Source: Planctomycetota bacterium (GTDB lineage: Bacteria > Planctomycetota > Planctomycetia > Pirellulales > Lacipirellulaceae). From it: a stretch of 29,804 nt of DNA. The notes beneath the pieces are model-generated. The model was not told the DNA's origin and ran no database searches. It saw only the letters and a program-made list of their open reading frames with translations. Location of the stretch: assembly GCA_022614705.1 (NCBI GenBank), contig JAKEIB010000038.1, positions 1 through 29,804 of the forward strand. Direction: 5' to 3'. A program made the translations under genes and the position numbers. Positions 1 through 7,829 of the stretch are shown piece by piece (positions within the stretch are counted from its first letter, which is position 1; the number at the start of each line of letters is the position of its first letter).

Positions 1-63
1 CACCCAAAGCAAGCTCACACGTATGTCCAATAACCCTTCGCTAATTCGCGGCATCTTCTTCCG

Positions 64-3000
64 TTGTTGTGTTGCAGATTTTTTCGGATGAGCCATATCT
101 ACAAGTTTGGTGGTAACTTACAAGTAAACCACAGTACGATTACCGGCAATAGTGCTACCTTCAGTGGTCTTGGGCGCGGAGGCGGAGGCATTTTCACGTA
201 CGCTTCGATCCCGCCGACAGCGACGATTAATCACACAATCGTGGCTGGTAATTTCCAAGACGACTTCATCACGCAGGCCGACATCCGCGGGCCAATCGCT
301 GCCGAATACAGCCTCATTGGCGACAAATCGTTCGCGACAATTACGGACAACGGCGGGAATCTGATTGGCACGGCTGCGTCGCCGATTGACCCGCTGCTAG
401 CCCCGCTGAGCGACAACGGCGGTCCAACGCTCACGCACGCGCTGTTGCCCGGCAGTCCGGCGATTGATGCTGGCGATCCGGCGGCGGTGGCGGGAATGGG
501 CGGCGTGCCGCAGTTTGATCAGCGAGGCAGTCCTTTTGACCGGGTGGAAGACGGCGATGGTGGGGGCGGCGTGCGTATCGATATGGGCGCGTTCGAGAAA
601 GCGACGCCGATTGTTGTGTCCACGCTGGTAGACGAAAGCGACGGAGATTTTGCAGCTGGCGACTTGTCGCTGCGCGAGGCGATTGAGCTGGCAAATCTGG
701 TTCCAGATCCGAATGAGATTCGGTTTGCTGCTGCGCTCACGAGCGGCGGGCTGGCCACCATTATGCTGACGCTTGGGGAATTGACGATCACCGACCCCGT
801 GTCGATTGATGGTCCAGGTGCGGACCTTCTGACGGTCGATGCCAGCGGCAATGATCCAACGCCGACCGTCAATGACCACAATGGTAGCCGAGTGTTCGAT
901 ATCGATGACGGCGACAGCGGGACGCTGATTCCGGTGGATATCATTGGCCTCACGCTCACCGGCGGCGATGTTTCAGGAAACGGCGGTGCCATCCGGACTA
1001 TTGAAAATTTGACTGTCAAAGATAGCAATATCAGCGGCAATTCGGCGTCGGGCCACGGCGCTGGGATCGCCGTCGGATATGCCGAGTTGACCGTCGTGTC
1101 CAGCACGGTCGCCGGCAACTCGACGAGCGGCTACGGTGGCGGCATCCACGCCGACCACAGCAACGTCACAGTGACCGGCAGTACGATCAGCGGCAACTTG
1201 GCCGTGGGGGCCTTTGCCAGCGGCGGCGGCATCTTCAGCAGCTACGGCACGCTGACCGTTACCTCCAGCACGATCAGCGGCAATTCGGCCGATCTGGTGG
1301 GCGGCGGCATTGTCAACTATTACGGCAGTCTCACCATTCGCCACAGCACGATCAGCGGGAACCGGGCCGACACGGAGAATAACGGATATGGCGTTGGCGG
1401 CGGCATTATCGCTGTCAGTTTCGGACTGGACATCGTTAATCACACGATCTTGGCGGGAAATACGCGCGGGCTGGGCGCGCGCGACGACATCGCCGGCGCA
1501 ATCACCGCGGAGTTCAGTATCATCGGGGACAAGAGGGACGCCACAATCACCGATTTCGGTGGGAATCAGATTGGAACCACGGCGTCGCCGATCAATCCGC
1601 AGCTAGGCCCACTGGCCGACAACGGCGGGCCAACGCTCACCCACGCCTTGTTATTCACCAGTCCGGCGATTGACGCGGGCGATCCGGCGGCGGTGGCGGG
1701 GGTGGGCGGCGTGCCGCTGTTCGATCAGCGCGGCGATCCATTTTCGCGTGTCGTCGGCAACCCTTCCCCATTAGCTGCGCGGATCGATATCGGCGCCTAT
1801 GAGAATCAAGCAGCTCGCTTCATCGTCGACATACTCGCAGACGAGAGCGACATGAACTTCTCCGCTGGCGACTTGTCGCTTCGTGAGGCGATCGAGCGGT
1901 CGAACCTTAACCCAGATCTCAATGCGATCGTATTTGCCGCGGCGCTCACCAGCGGCGGGCCGGCCACGATCGCGCTTAGTCCTGTACTGGTCGGCGGCGG
2001 GGGACAATTGACGATCACCACCGACCTGTCGATCCATGGCCCCGGGGCGTCGCTATTGACGATCGACGCCAGTGGCAACGACCCGACGCCGGACTCAACG
2101 CTAAACGACGGAGACCCGACGAACGACGGCGATGGAAGCCGCGTGTTTAATATCGATGATGCGAGTAGCGGCACGCTTATCGACGTGGAGCTCGTCGGCC
2201 TGACGCTAACTGGCGGCGACGCGCTCGACGCGGGGGGCGCCATCCGGACCCTTGAAAATTTGACCGTCAAAGATAGCAATATCAGCGGCAATTCGGCGTC
2301 GGGCGACGGCGCCGGCATCGCCGTCGGCTATGCCGAGTTGACGGTGGTGTCCACGACGATCAGTGTCAATTCGGCGGGCTACAACGGTGGTGGCATCCGC
2401 AACGAAAGTGGCAACGTCACGATTACCGGCAGTACAATCAGCGGCAACACATCCCGCCCAACAGGCGGCGGCATCGCCAGCGGTGGGGGGAACCTGACCG
2501 TGATCGACAGCACGATCCGCGACAACGTCTCGCTTGCTGAAAGCGGCTTCTTAGCCGGCGGCGGCGGCATTTGGTTTTCGGGCCTGTTTAAAAACCTGGG
2601 CGTGATCAACAGCACGATTAGCGGAAACACAGCTGGGGTAAGCGGCGGCGGGATCTTCGTCTATGAGGGCAGCCTGGCTCTCACCCACTGTACGATCACG
2701 TCGAACATTGCTGCTTCAGGCCTATTGCATCTTGGGTCTGGTGGCGGAATTCGCAACGCCGGTCAGTTTGGATCGGCAACGGCAACGCTGGACCATACCA
2801 TTGTGGCCGGCAATATCCGGCTTTTTGGCGTTAGTGGCGTCCGTCGTGACGACATCTCCGGGGAAGCGGCGGCCCGGTTCAGCCTGGTCGGCGATAGCAC
2901 GGGCGCGTCGATTACTGACAACGGCGGGAACGTGATTGGCACGTCAGAGTTGCCCATCGACGCGCTCTTGGGGCCGCTGGCCGACAATGGCGGGCCGACG

Positions 3001-3888
3001 ATGACGCACGCGCTCTTGTCGGACAGCCCGGCGATTGACGCTGGCGACCCGGCGGCGGTGGCAGGCGTCGGCGGCGTGCCGGAGTTTGATCAGCGCGGCG
3101 CGCCGTTCGAGCGTGTTCGTGATGGCGACGCGCCGGAAGAGGTCGTGATTGATATCGGCGCGTTCGAAGTGCAATCGTTCATGCCAGGACCGGCGCTGCT
3201 GGGCGATTACAACCAGAACGGCGTCGTGGACGCGGCCGATTATGTCTTTTGGCGGAAGACACTGGGAACTTCCGGCGTGCCAGCCTATTCCGGCGCCGAT
3301 GGCGACGGCGACGGCATGATTGATCAAGACGATTACGGTGTCTGGCGGGAGAATTTTGGTGAGACGCTGCCGCTTGGAGCAGGGAGCACGGAGCAAGGAG
3401 CAGGGAGCGGGGGGCAGGGAGCGGTGGTAGGTCAGGCTGTGCCTGACGTGTCGGGGTCGCGTCAGGCGGAGCCTGACCTACGCGTTCTCGCGCAGCCGCA
3501 AGGGAATGTCGAGGTCGGCGCTGCTAGGCAAGTTCGCCGCGGCGAATCCCCAGCGACCAGCAGTGGCACTGGAACGGCCGAATTGCGGATTGCGGATTTC
3601 CCGCCGCGGCGGGTGGACTTCTTGCGGAATGGGGAGAGTCGAGAGTCGAGGCGACTCGCTGCGCAGGTACCCCGGAGTCGAGAGTCTAGCGTCGAGAGTC
3701 AAGAGCCAGCACGATTGCGCGATGCTGCGCTCTTGGCGTGGCTGACGTCGCAATCCGGCGAGCGTAATCGGGACGCCGTGGTGGAAGGTGGGAGCGCAGG
3801 CAAGGAGGACGCCGAGGACGCGGCCGATGAATTATTCGAGGCGCTCGATGCGGCCTTGGAAACGCTCGTAAATCAATTGAGCCGCTAA
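64..3888 (+). CDS. Giant beta-helix surface protein with choice-of-anchor Q units and dockerin-like repeats; 5'-truncated
   Basis: This is probably a large exported or surface protein of unknown ligand. It is built from repeated units: an LSLREA motif (about residues 200 and 603), then parallel beta-helix repeats of the STISGNSA / GGGI type, then a choice-of-anchor Q end (DNGGPTLTHALL ... SPAIDAGDPAAV ... DIGAFE) finishing near residues 178, 578 and 1037. The first unit has no LSLREA start. Two Ca-binding dockerin-type loops follow: GDYNQNGVVDAADY at about 1047 and DGDGDGMIDQDDYG at about 1079. The last 170 residues or so are low-complexity and encoded by intergenic-type repeats. The first codon is TTG at 64 or ATG at 88. 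An in-frame TAA lies at 31-33 and there is no signal peptide, so the N-terminus is missing and the gene may be broken. The stop codon overlaps the stop of the convergent gene at 3885. Confidence 0.85.
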   Translation: MLCCRFFRMSHIYKFGGNLQVNHSTITGNSATFSGLGRGGGGIFTYASIPPTATINHTIVAGNFQDDFITQADIRGPIAAEYSLIGDKSFATITDNGGNLIGTAASPIDPLLAPLSDNGGPTLTHALLPGSPAIDAGDPAAVAGMGGVPQFDQRGSPFDRVEDGDGGGGVRIDMGAFEKATPIVVSTLVDESDGDFAAGDLSLREAIELANLVPDPNEIRFAAALTSGGLATIMLTLGELTITDPVSIDGPGADLLTVDASGNDPTPTVNDHNGSRVFDIDDGDSGTLIPVDIIGLTLTGGDVSGNGGAIRTIENLTVKDSNISGNSASGHGAGIAVGYAELTVVSSTVAGNSTSGYGGGIHADHSNVTVTGSTISGNLAVGAFASGGGIFSSYGTLTVTSSTISGNSADLVGGGIVNYYGSLTIRHSTISGNRADTENNGYGVGGGIIAVSFGLDIVNHTILAGNTRGLGARDDIAGAITAEFSIIGDKRDATITDFGGNQIGTTASPINPQLGPLADNGGPTLTHALLFTSPAIDAGDPAAVAGVGGVPLFDQRGDPFSRVVGNPSPLAARIDIGAYENQAARFIVDILADESDMNFSAGDLSLREAIERSNLNPDLNAIVFAAALTSGGPATIALSPVLVGGGGQLTITTDLSIHGPGASLLTIDASGNDPTPDSTLNDGDPTNDGDGSRVFNIDDASSGTLIDVELVGLTLTGGDALDAGGAIRTLENLTVKDSNISGNSASGDGAGIAVGYAELTVVSTTISVNSAGYNGGGIRNESGNVTITGSTISGNTSRPTGGGIASGGGNLTVIDSTIRDNVSLAESGFLAGGGGIWFSGLFKNLGVINSTISGNTAGVSGGGIFVYEGSLALTHCTITSNIAASGLLHLGSGGGIRNAGQFGSATATLDHTIVAGNIRLFGVSGVRRDDISGEAAARFSLVGDSTGASITDNGGNVIGTSELPIDALLGPLADNGGPTMTHALLSDSPAIDAGDPAAVAGVGGVPEFDQRGAPFERVRDGDAPEEVVIDIGAFEVQSFMPGPALLGDYNQNGVVDAADYVFWRKTLGTSGVPAYSGADGDGDGMIDQDDYGVWRENFGETLPLGAGSTEQGAGSGGQGAVVGQAVPDVSGSRQAEPDLRVLAQPQGNVEVGAARQVRRGESPATSSGTGTAELRIADFPPRRVDFLRNGESRESRRLAAQVPRSRESSVESQEPARLRDAALLAWLTSQSGERNRDAVVEGGSAGKEDAEDAADELFEALDAALETLVNQLSR
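991..1101 (+). repeat. Internal in-frame duplication, copy 1 (copy 2 at 2242-2352)
   Basis: About 110 bp of the beta-helix gene recurs almost unchanged 1251 bp downstream (417 codons, in frame). It encodes IRTxENLTVKDSNISGNSAS and the following GAGIAVGYAELTVVS. The rest of the two units has diverged much more, which points to recent duplication or gene conversion of this segment. Confidence 0.8.
2242..2352 (+). repeat. Internal in-frame duplication, copy 2
   Basis: This is the partner of the segment at 991-1101, differing at only a handful of bases, mostly silent (for example ggatat/ggctat and accgtc/acggtg). The spacing is a multiple of three, so both copies read in the same frame. Confidence 0.8.
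3378..3424 (+). repeat. Tandem AGGGAGC-type word repeat inside a coding region
   Basis: A run of GGAGCA / GGGAGC words lies directly after the dockerin-like loops and is translated as a Gly/Ala/Gln-rich stretch. The same word family occurs outside genes at 19279-19310, directly upstream of the YhaM-like gene, so this looks like intergenic repeat DNA captured in a reading frame. Confidence 0.65.
3428..3480. repeat. Double-hairpin inverted repeat (TAGGTCAGGC family) within the surface-protein tail
   Basis: Two 21-bp arms, 3428-3448 and 3460-3480, are inverted copies differing only in a 3-nt loop. Each arm is also a small hairpin (CAGGC loop GCCTG). The DNA is translated in frame. The architecture of two mini-hairpins that are also complementary to each other is the same as the cassette inside gcvPB at 10106-10153. 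Confidence 0.75.
3632..3708 (+). repeat. GAGAGTCGAGAGTC-type word repeats in the coding tail
   Basis: Repeated GAGAGTC / GAGTC words are present, with a GATTGCGGATT-like word just upstream at about 3583-3600. The inverse word (GACTCTC, CTTGACTC) appears directly in front of the ProRS start at about 19506-19539. These are translated as a low-complexity Arg/Glu/Ser-rich tail. Confidence 0.6.
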
Positions 3889-4103
3889 GTTTGCGCGGGC
3901 GGCTGTTTCCCAGTGCCGTTAATCCCGAGGGCAGTCGAAATTGGCGTGCGTTTGGACAGCGTTACCACGACCGCACCAGACTCTTGTTCCTTCCGGCGCA
4001 AGTCCGCGCAGATTGCGTCGAGGTCGTAATTGAACTGGCGTGCGTATTCGTCCCGCGCTTTACGCACTTCCGCGATGATTGGATCACGTGTTATCATCAT
4101 CAT
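3885..4103 (-). CDS. Small putative antitoxin-like partner of the PIN-domain gene
   Basis: This 72-residue soluble protein begins MMMITRDPIIAEVRKARDEY and continues with FNYDLDAICADLRRKE. Small proteins with a DPIIxEVRxxRDE ... FNYDLDAI pattern commonly sit beside PIN-domain genes, so an antitoxin or toxin-partner role is likely but inferred from context. The start overlaps the end of the upstream PIN gene by 20 bp, which suggests translational coupling. Three consecutive ATG/ATA-rich codons (ATGATGATG) leave the exact start uncertain by one or two codons. The order is toxin first, partner second, opposite to most VapBC loci. The stop overlaps that of the convergent surface-protein gene. Confidence 0.75.
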   Translation of the reverse strand: MMMITRDPIIAEVRKARDEYARQFNYDLDAICADLRRKEQESGAVVVTLSKRTPISTALGINGTGKQPPAQT

Positions 4104-4572
4104 TCTCTAACAGTTCCCGCGGGGTACAGATGATCGGCGGCTCATAGCCCGCGTCTCGACATATCTTCTCGATTTGCTTTCTTAGCGCGGCATTGGCGAT
4201 GTGGGAGCAATTCCATGTCACCAAATAATTCATACCATGCACGGCGGCGAAGGCAATATGCAGCGCGTCGGTCTGCGCCCGTGGCGGCAACGGTACTCCA
4301 TTGAAAAGCGCCTTTGCGAGCGAGTTCACTTCGGCAGTCGTAGCCAGCTGGGGTATTCCCTGGAGTGCTTCCAGCCGCCGCTGTGCCGCTCCTAAATCTC
4401 CGGCGCTGATCTCTTCCACAACGGGCTGAGACACGTACATATCAAACTCATCCCGATGAGATTCCCACCATCGCCGAGTAATTTCTTGATCGGCCACTGT
4501 GACCAAATCACGGCTGGGCCAGGCCGTCAAATAACTGATGATCGTCGTTTCGAGGTAAGCAGACGGTTTCAT
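4084..4572 (-). CDS. PIN-domain protein, VapC-like toxin candidate
   Basis: This 162-residue protein has PIN-domain signatures: an N-terminal YLETTIISYL strand (Glu8 where many VapC proteins have Asp), an acidic residue in the middle (PVVEEI), TDALHIAFA in the third acidic position, and a TWNCSHIANA segment typical of this PIN subfamily. PIN domains are Mg-dependent ribonucleases; VapC members cleave tRNA or rRNA and are held in check by a partner. The small downstream gene overlaps by 20 bp and is the likely partner. I infer a type II toxin-antitoxin function; a housekeeping RNase role is possible. The target cannot be read from the sequence. Confidence 0.85.
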   Translation of the reverse strand: MKPSAYLETTIISYLTAWPSRDLVTVADQEITRRWWESHRDEFDMYVSQPVVEEISAGDLGAAQRRLEALQGIPQLATTAEVNSLAKALFNGVPLPPRAQTDALHIAFAAVHGMNYLVTWNCSHIANAALRKQIEKICRDAGYEPPIICTPRELLENDDDNT

Positions 4573-4630
4573 GCGTGCAGATTATCCTGCGAAACGGCAA
4601 AGAGCCAGTCCCAGTTGGTTTTGCGGAGTA

Positions 4631-4682
4631 GGGGGACAGTCCCATTTTGCTCCGCGGACTGCGCAAAATCGGGACAGTCCCC
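4631..4682. repeat. Palindromic repeat (GGGGACWGTCCC...ATTTTGC)
   Basis: The left arm at about 4632-4650 and the right arm at about 4663-4682 are inverted copies (GGGGACAGTCCC then ATTTTGC) with one base change and one indel, centred on TCCGCGGA. The outer part of each arm is itself near-palindromic. It lies in the 118-bp gap between the PIN gene and the TPR lipoprotein gene, just downstream of the latter, so it could also act as a transcript end. Confidence 0.8.
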
Positions 4683-4690
4683 GACGTTAT

Positions 4691-5449
4691 TTAGTACCGC
4701 ATCGCCGGCTGCATGCCGGTGACGGTCGGGGGTTCGGTGGAAGGGGCCGCAACAACTGGCGCGCCGACGGCGCCTTGAAGTTGGGCGACGCGGGCGGCGA
4801 CTTCCGGTTGGAAGCGGTTGAGCGAGAGTGAGCGCTGGTAATTGGACAGGGCTTGCATGTGGTCGCCCGATTGGTCGCGGAGCCGGCCGAGCGCGGTGAG
4901 GGCCCGGGCGTTGTGTGGGTCGATCGTGAGCGCATCGACGAGTTGTGTCTTGGCCTGTTCGGTTTGACCGACTTCTTCCAGTAGGCGGGCCAGCTCGATT
5001 TTCGGATCGGGCGATTTCGGCGCGGCGCTCGACCAGTGGTTGAGCAATTTGAACGCTTCCGGCTGCCGACCCGATTCGTTGAGCAGCACGGCCAGGCCGC
5101 GGTAACACTCGGTGTGGTTCGGGTCGCGCTCCAGGCACTGGTTGTACAAGTTCTCGGCCTGTTGCAAATCGCTGTGGCGGCTGTAGAGCGTGCCCGTTTT
5201 GTGCAGCGATGCGGCCAGGTTGTAGTAGCCTTCCGGGGAGCGGGGGTCCTGCGCGATCGCTTGTTGGAAACGGTCGGACGCTTGCTGGTAGTTGCCTTGC
5301 TGGTAGAGTCGCACGCCTTCGACGTTGGCCGCCTGGGAGGCGATGTTGCTGCATCCGCTTGTGGCAGTAATGCAAACGAGCAACGCGGCGGCAGCCAAAC
5401 GGCCGTGCAGATTCGAGGAGCGCTTGATCGTGTTGGCGTGGGTCGACAA
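4691..5449 (-). CDS. TPR-repeat lipoprotein
   Basis: This 252-residue protein has a hydrophobic signal segment (LAAAALLVCITA) ending in a lipobox-like TSGC, so Cys33 is the likely lipidation site. About five TPR-like helix pairs follow: VEGVRLYQQGNYQQASDRFQ, then PEGYYNLAASLHKTG, then NHTECYRGLAVLLNESGRQ, and others. TPR domains mediate protein-protein contacts, and membrane-anchored ones often scaffold envelope complexes. No partner is suggested by the neighbours. The start is a TTG at 5449 with no obvious Shine-Dalgarno; longer antisense and alternate-frame readings lack recognisable domains. Confidence 0.85.
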   Translation of the reverse strand: MSTHANTIKRSSNLHGRLAAAALLVCITATSGCSNIASQAANVEGVRLYQQGNYQQASDRFQQAIAQDPRSPEGYYNLAASLHKTGTLYSRHSDLQQAENLYNQCLERDPNHTECYRGLAVLLNESGRQPEAFKLLNHWSSAAPKSPDPKIELARLLEEVGQTEQAKTQLVDALTIDPHNARALTALGRLRDQSGDHMQALSNYQRSLSLNRFQPEVAARVAQLQGAVGAPVVAAPSTEPPTVTGMQPAMRY

Positions 5450-5577
5450 GGTGATGATTCGCGGGATCGAGTCGGCGTGAAAAGATGCGCGACGCGGAGT
5501 GGCGCCGGGAAAAGTCGGCGAACCGTATCAGGGTGCTGAAATCGGCACAAGACAGCTTGGTTGATGCAATCGTTCGT

Positions 5578-5632
5578 TAGCCGCGACCAAACCGGGTCTC
5601 CGGCTGCCAGCGACCAGGTTTGGTCGCGGCTA
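5578..5632. repeat. Perfect inverted repeat (TAGCCGCGACCAAACC)
   Basis: Arms 5578-5593 and 5617-5632 are perfect 16-bp inverted copies around a 23-nt spacer. It has the same build as the other intergenic cassettes here. Confidence 0.85.
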
Positions 5633-5799
5633 TTACGTCCGTATGACGCGAAGGTTTGCGCAAGCCGGAAAAACCGGATTACCCCGCATGTCTGTGCAAT
5701 TCGCCCATTTTTCCTGTTTGTTTTACTCACCGCAGGACGCTTTCCGATGCTTTCATGCAATGTCGGTGGCATTTTTCCACAACGGCAGATTCCGCGGTC

Positions 5800-5888
5800 T
5801 GTCATTCTGAGCGAAGCGCAGCGTAGCGAAGAATCTCGCCGTGAGGCGACGTAGATCCTTCGGTCGCCGAGCCTCCCTCAGGATGACA
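5800..5888. repeat. Interspersed repeat, TGTCATTCTGAG family, copy 1
   Basis: The ends TGTCATTCTGAG and CTCAGGATGACA are inverted with one mismatch. Between them lie GCGAAGCGCAGCGTAGCGAA and GATCCTTCGGTCGCCGAGCC. A second copy at 28983-29065 shares both blocks almost exactly, in the same orientation. It is non-coding and lies just upstream of the gene at 5974. Confidence 0.9.
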
Positions 5889-5973
5889 GAACCGGTATCC
5901 CTCCCCAATTCGATCCTTCAGGCAAAAGCACAACGATGCCGCTCGGCTCGCGGCATCTACAGGAGCAGCAACT

Positions 5974-6537
5974 GTGGCCCAGCACAAAACGTCCAGCAAA
6001 ACGGGCGGCCTTCGCCGCACTTCCGCCAAGTCCATGAAGAAGTCCGGCTCGCGATCGACGAAATCGTCGCCATCCAAAGTGGGCCGCGCACGGTCGGCGT
6101 CTTCGGCCGGCGACGAGGAAGTTTCGATCGATCGCCGTCGCGCGGCGCGGCGCGGCGACGAAACGAGTAAAGTTCCGACGACGTCGGAGAACGCACCGAA
6201 GCTCGAGCGGCGGAAGAAAGTAAATCGCCGCCGGCAGATCGATCCGACCACCTGCGAGCGCGATTACACCGAGCAGGAGGTGGAGTTTATGAACGCGTTG
6301 GATGACTACAAGCACAGGAGCGGCCGGATGTTTCCGACCTGCAGCGAGGTGCTGGAGGTGTTGCGAGGTCTGGGTTACGTGAAGCTTTCCGTGGCCGAGC
6401 TGAGTGCGTTGCCCGTCGACGGTTTGTCGATGGCGTCGGCGAAGCCGATGCTGGGCGATTGGCCGGCGTCGTCAGCGGCAACTGGGGCTAGTGACGAAAG
6501 CAGTGCTTTGGAGCGCGACCCGCAGTTGGTTTATTGA
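5974..6537 (+). CDS. Conserved basic protein, function unknown
   Basis: The first 95 residues of this 187-residue protein are Ser/Lys/Arg-rich and probably disordered. A compact C-terminal segment follows (CERDYTEQEVEFMNALDDYK, then SGRMFPTCSEVLEVLRGLGY) that looks helical and conserved. I recognise no catalytic motif. The basic tail suggests nucleic-acid or ribosome binding, but this is inference only. The start is GTG at 5974, supported by an AGGAG about 9 nt upstream; no upstream in-frame start is better. Confidence 0.75.
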   Translation: MAQHKTSSKTGGLRRTSAKSMKKSGSRSTKSSPSKVGRARSASSAGDEEVSIDRRRAARRGDETSKVPTTSENAPKLERRKKVNRRRQIDPTTCERDYTEQEVEFMNALDDYKHRSGRMFPTCSEVLEVLRGLGYVKLSVAELSALPVDGLSMASAKPMLGDWPASSAATGASDESSALERDPQLVY

Positions 6538-6564
6538 GTGGAGCGCGCTCGAACCCTCCCCTAT

Positions 6565-6585
6565 CCCCTCCCTAAAAGGGAGGGG
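6565..6585. terminator. Stem-loop between convergent genes
   Basis: A 9-bp perfect stem, CCCCTCCCT / AGGGAGGGG, has a 3-nt AAA loop. It sits in the 49-bp gap between two genes that converge. There is no long T-run on either strand, so it is a weak or Rho-assisted terminator candidate or another palindromic repeat. Confidence 0.55.
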
Positions 6586-6586
6586 A

Positions 6587-6838
6587 TTATGGCTGCGCGT
6601 CGTTGAGCATGTCGCGCAGCTCGTCGGGTGAGACGTCGGCCAGTTCGAGGCCGCGGGCGTCGAGCTGTTCGTTGACCTTGATGATGGTGTCGCGCATCAG
6701 CCCATGAGTTTGCTCCGAGCCACCGGCCAGGAGGAAGTTATTTCCTCGGGTAATCCGTTTGTGGCCGTCCTTGGCGTCGAAGGCCAGGCCCAAGAGGGCG
6801 GCAAAACGCCGGTCCGAAATCCGATTTTTGGAAGTCAT
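6587..6838 (-). CDS. Small conserved hypothetical protein
   Basis: This 83-residue soluble protein has the form TSKNRISDRRFAALLGLAFD ... GNNFLLAGGSEQTHGLMRDT ... DVSPDELRDMLNDAQP. It has no signal peptide, membrane segment or catalytic motif that I recognise. The start at ATG 6838 is the only plausible one, and the codon usage matches the neighbours. The function is unknown. Confidence 0.65.
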   Translation of the reverse strand: MTSKNRISDRRFAALLGLAFDAKDGHKRITRGNNFLLAGGSEQTHGLMRDTIIKVNEQLDARGLELADVSPDELRDMLNDAQP

Positions 6839-6930
6839 CGTGTGATCGTCGAGGTGATTTTGTGCGGTGCAGCCGAGTCGATGGCCGACGTGAAGTCGAC
6901 AAAACTTGTGTCGGTCGTGTGGTACAGTTT

Positions 6931-6984
6931 GTAGTCGTCTCGCTCCGCGAGACGCACTTTCCTCTCGCGGAGCGAGAGGACTAC
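6931..6984. repeat. Inverted repeat (GTAGTCSTCTCGCTCCGCGA)
   Basis: Arms 6931-6953 and 6962-6984 are inverted copies with about two mismatches, and each arm holds an internal CTCGC/GCGAG hairpin. It lies in the gap downstream of the FHA gene (minus strand), and could fold in that transcript's 3' end. Confidence 0.8.
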
Positions 6985-7028
6985 ACTATCGTACTTAGCC
7001 GCTGGGCCAGCGAAAAGAGAGAATACGG

Positions 7029-7829
7029 TTAGCGTCGGCGGGTCATTTCGCGAAGAATGTCGGCCGCCGCTTCGCGACTGTCCTTGCTCTGTTGCTCCGG
7101 CCGGGGGGGTAACTTGCCCGGTTTCTTCTTGGCGGGCGCTCCCTTGCCGCGTTTGAACAAGCTCCAGCCGCCGCTGCCTGCCTCATCCGTGGGCGCGTCG
7201 TTGGAAGCATCATCCACTTCAGCGGATGCCGTTTCATCCGCGACTTCTTCCGTTTCATCCTTAGCGGGCAATTCATTCACCAAAGGAATGCGACCGTGGG
7301 CCCTGGTCTCTTCCAACTGCATGGCCAGCGTTTCGTTGAGATTCGCCTCGCCGTTGGCATCGTTCATGCCGAGCAGCCAGCGTGAGATGTCGTCTTCCGA
7401 AGTGCTGCCGTCCGACTTGCTGATGGTGCGCTGCACGACGTCGGCCACGTCTTTCACGGGCGGCTGCTTCCGCGGCTTCGGTTGTTCCGCGGCCGACGAG
7501 GACGCAGCGGGCGATGCAGCGGCCGGCCTGGCTTTCTCGGCAGTTGCGATTTTGAACTTGAGCGGACCGACGCGGAGCTCATCGCCAGGCTTAAGCGCCA
7601 CTTCCTCGGCAATGCGCGTATCGTTGACGTACGTGCCGTTGCGACTGCCAAGATCGCGCACCTTCCAACTTCCGTCCTTGCGAACGATGGCGCAATGGCG
7701 ACGACTAATTGCCTCGCTGCCAGCGCGCAGCGAGCACTCCTTGGCTCGCCCGATGAGAAACTTATCTTTCTTCAGCGGGATTTCGAGGCCTTGTTTGGCG
7801 CCGGCCAGTACGATTAGTTTCAACTCCAT
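7029..7829 (-). CDS. FHA-domain protein
   Basis: In this 266-residue cytosolic protein, residues 1-95 form a forkhead-associated domain: FLIGRAKECSLR, then SEAISRRHCAIV, then VRDLGSRNGTYVND, with the conserved Gly-Arg, Ser-Arg-His and Asn-Gly-Thr of the phosphothreonine-binding loop set. FHA domains bind phosphothreonine peptides, so it probably reads the output of a Ser/Thr kinase; no kinase is in this window. The rest is low-complexity and acidic, then a basic tail (GAPAKKKPGKLPPRPEQQ). One helical segment (DDISRWLLGMNDA) may be a second binding element. Confidence 0.9.
   Translation of the reverse strand: MELKLIVLAGAKQGLEIPLKKDKFLIGRAKECSLRAGSEAISRRHCAIVRKDGSWKVRDLGSRNGTYVNDTRIAEEVALKPGDELRVGPLKFKIATAEKARPAAASPAASSSAAEQPKPRKQPPVKDVADVVQRTISKSDGSTSEDDISRWLLGMNDANGEANLNETLAMQLEETRAHGRIPLVNELPAKDETEEVADETASAEVDDASNDAPTDEAGSGGWSLFKRGKGAPAKKKPGKLPPRPEQQSKDSREAAADILREMTRRR

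Larger units (their letters stand above)
5450..5973. other. Gene-free region carrying two inverted-repeat cassettes
   Basis: I find no credible gene in these 524 bp between the divergent TPR lipoprotein gene and the basic protein gene at 5974. The region should hold both promoters, but no clear -35/-10 pair can be defended. It contains a 16-bp-arm palindrome at 5578-5632 and an 89-bp interspersed repeat at 5800-5888. Confidence 0.6.

Noticed and set aside
4687..5805. A 372-codon minus-strand frame overlapping the TPR gene
   Set aside because: Arg/Pro/Ser-rich composition in the wrong frame of the TPR lipoprotein; the TPR reading has a lipobox and helical repeats.
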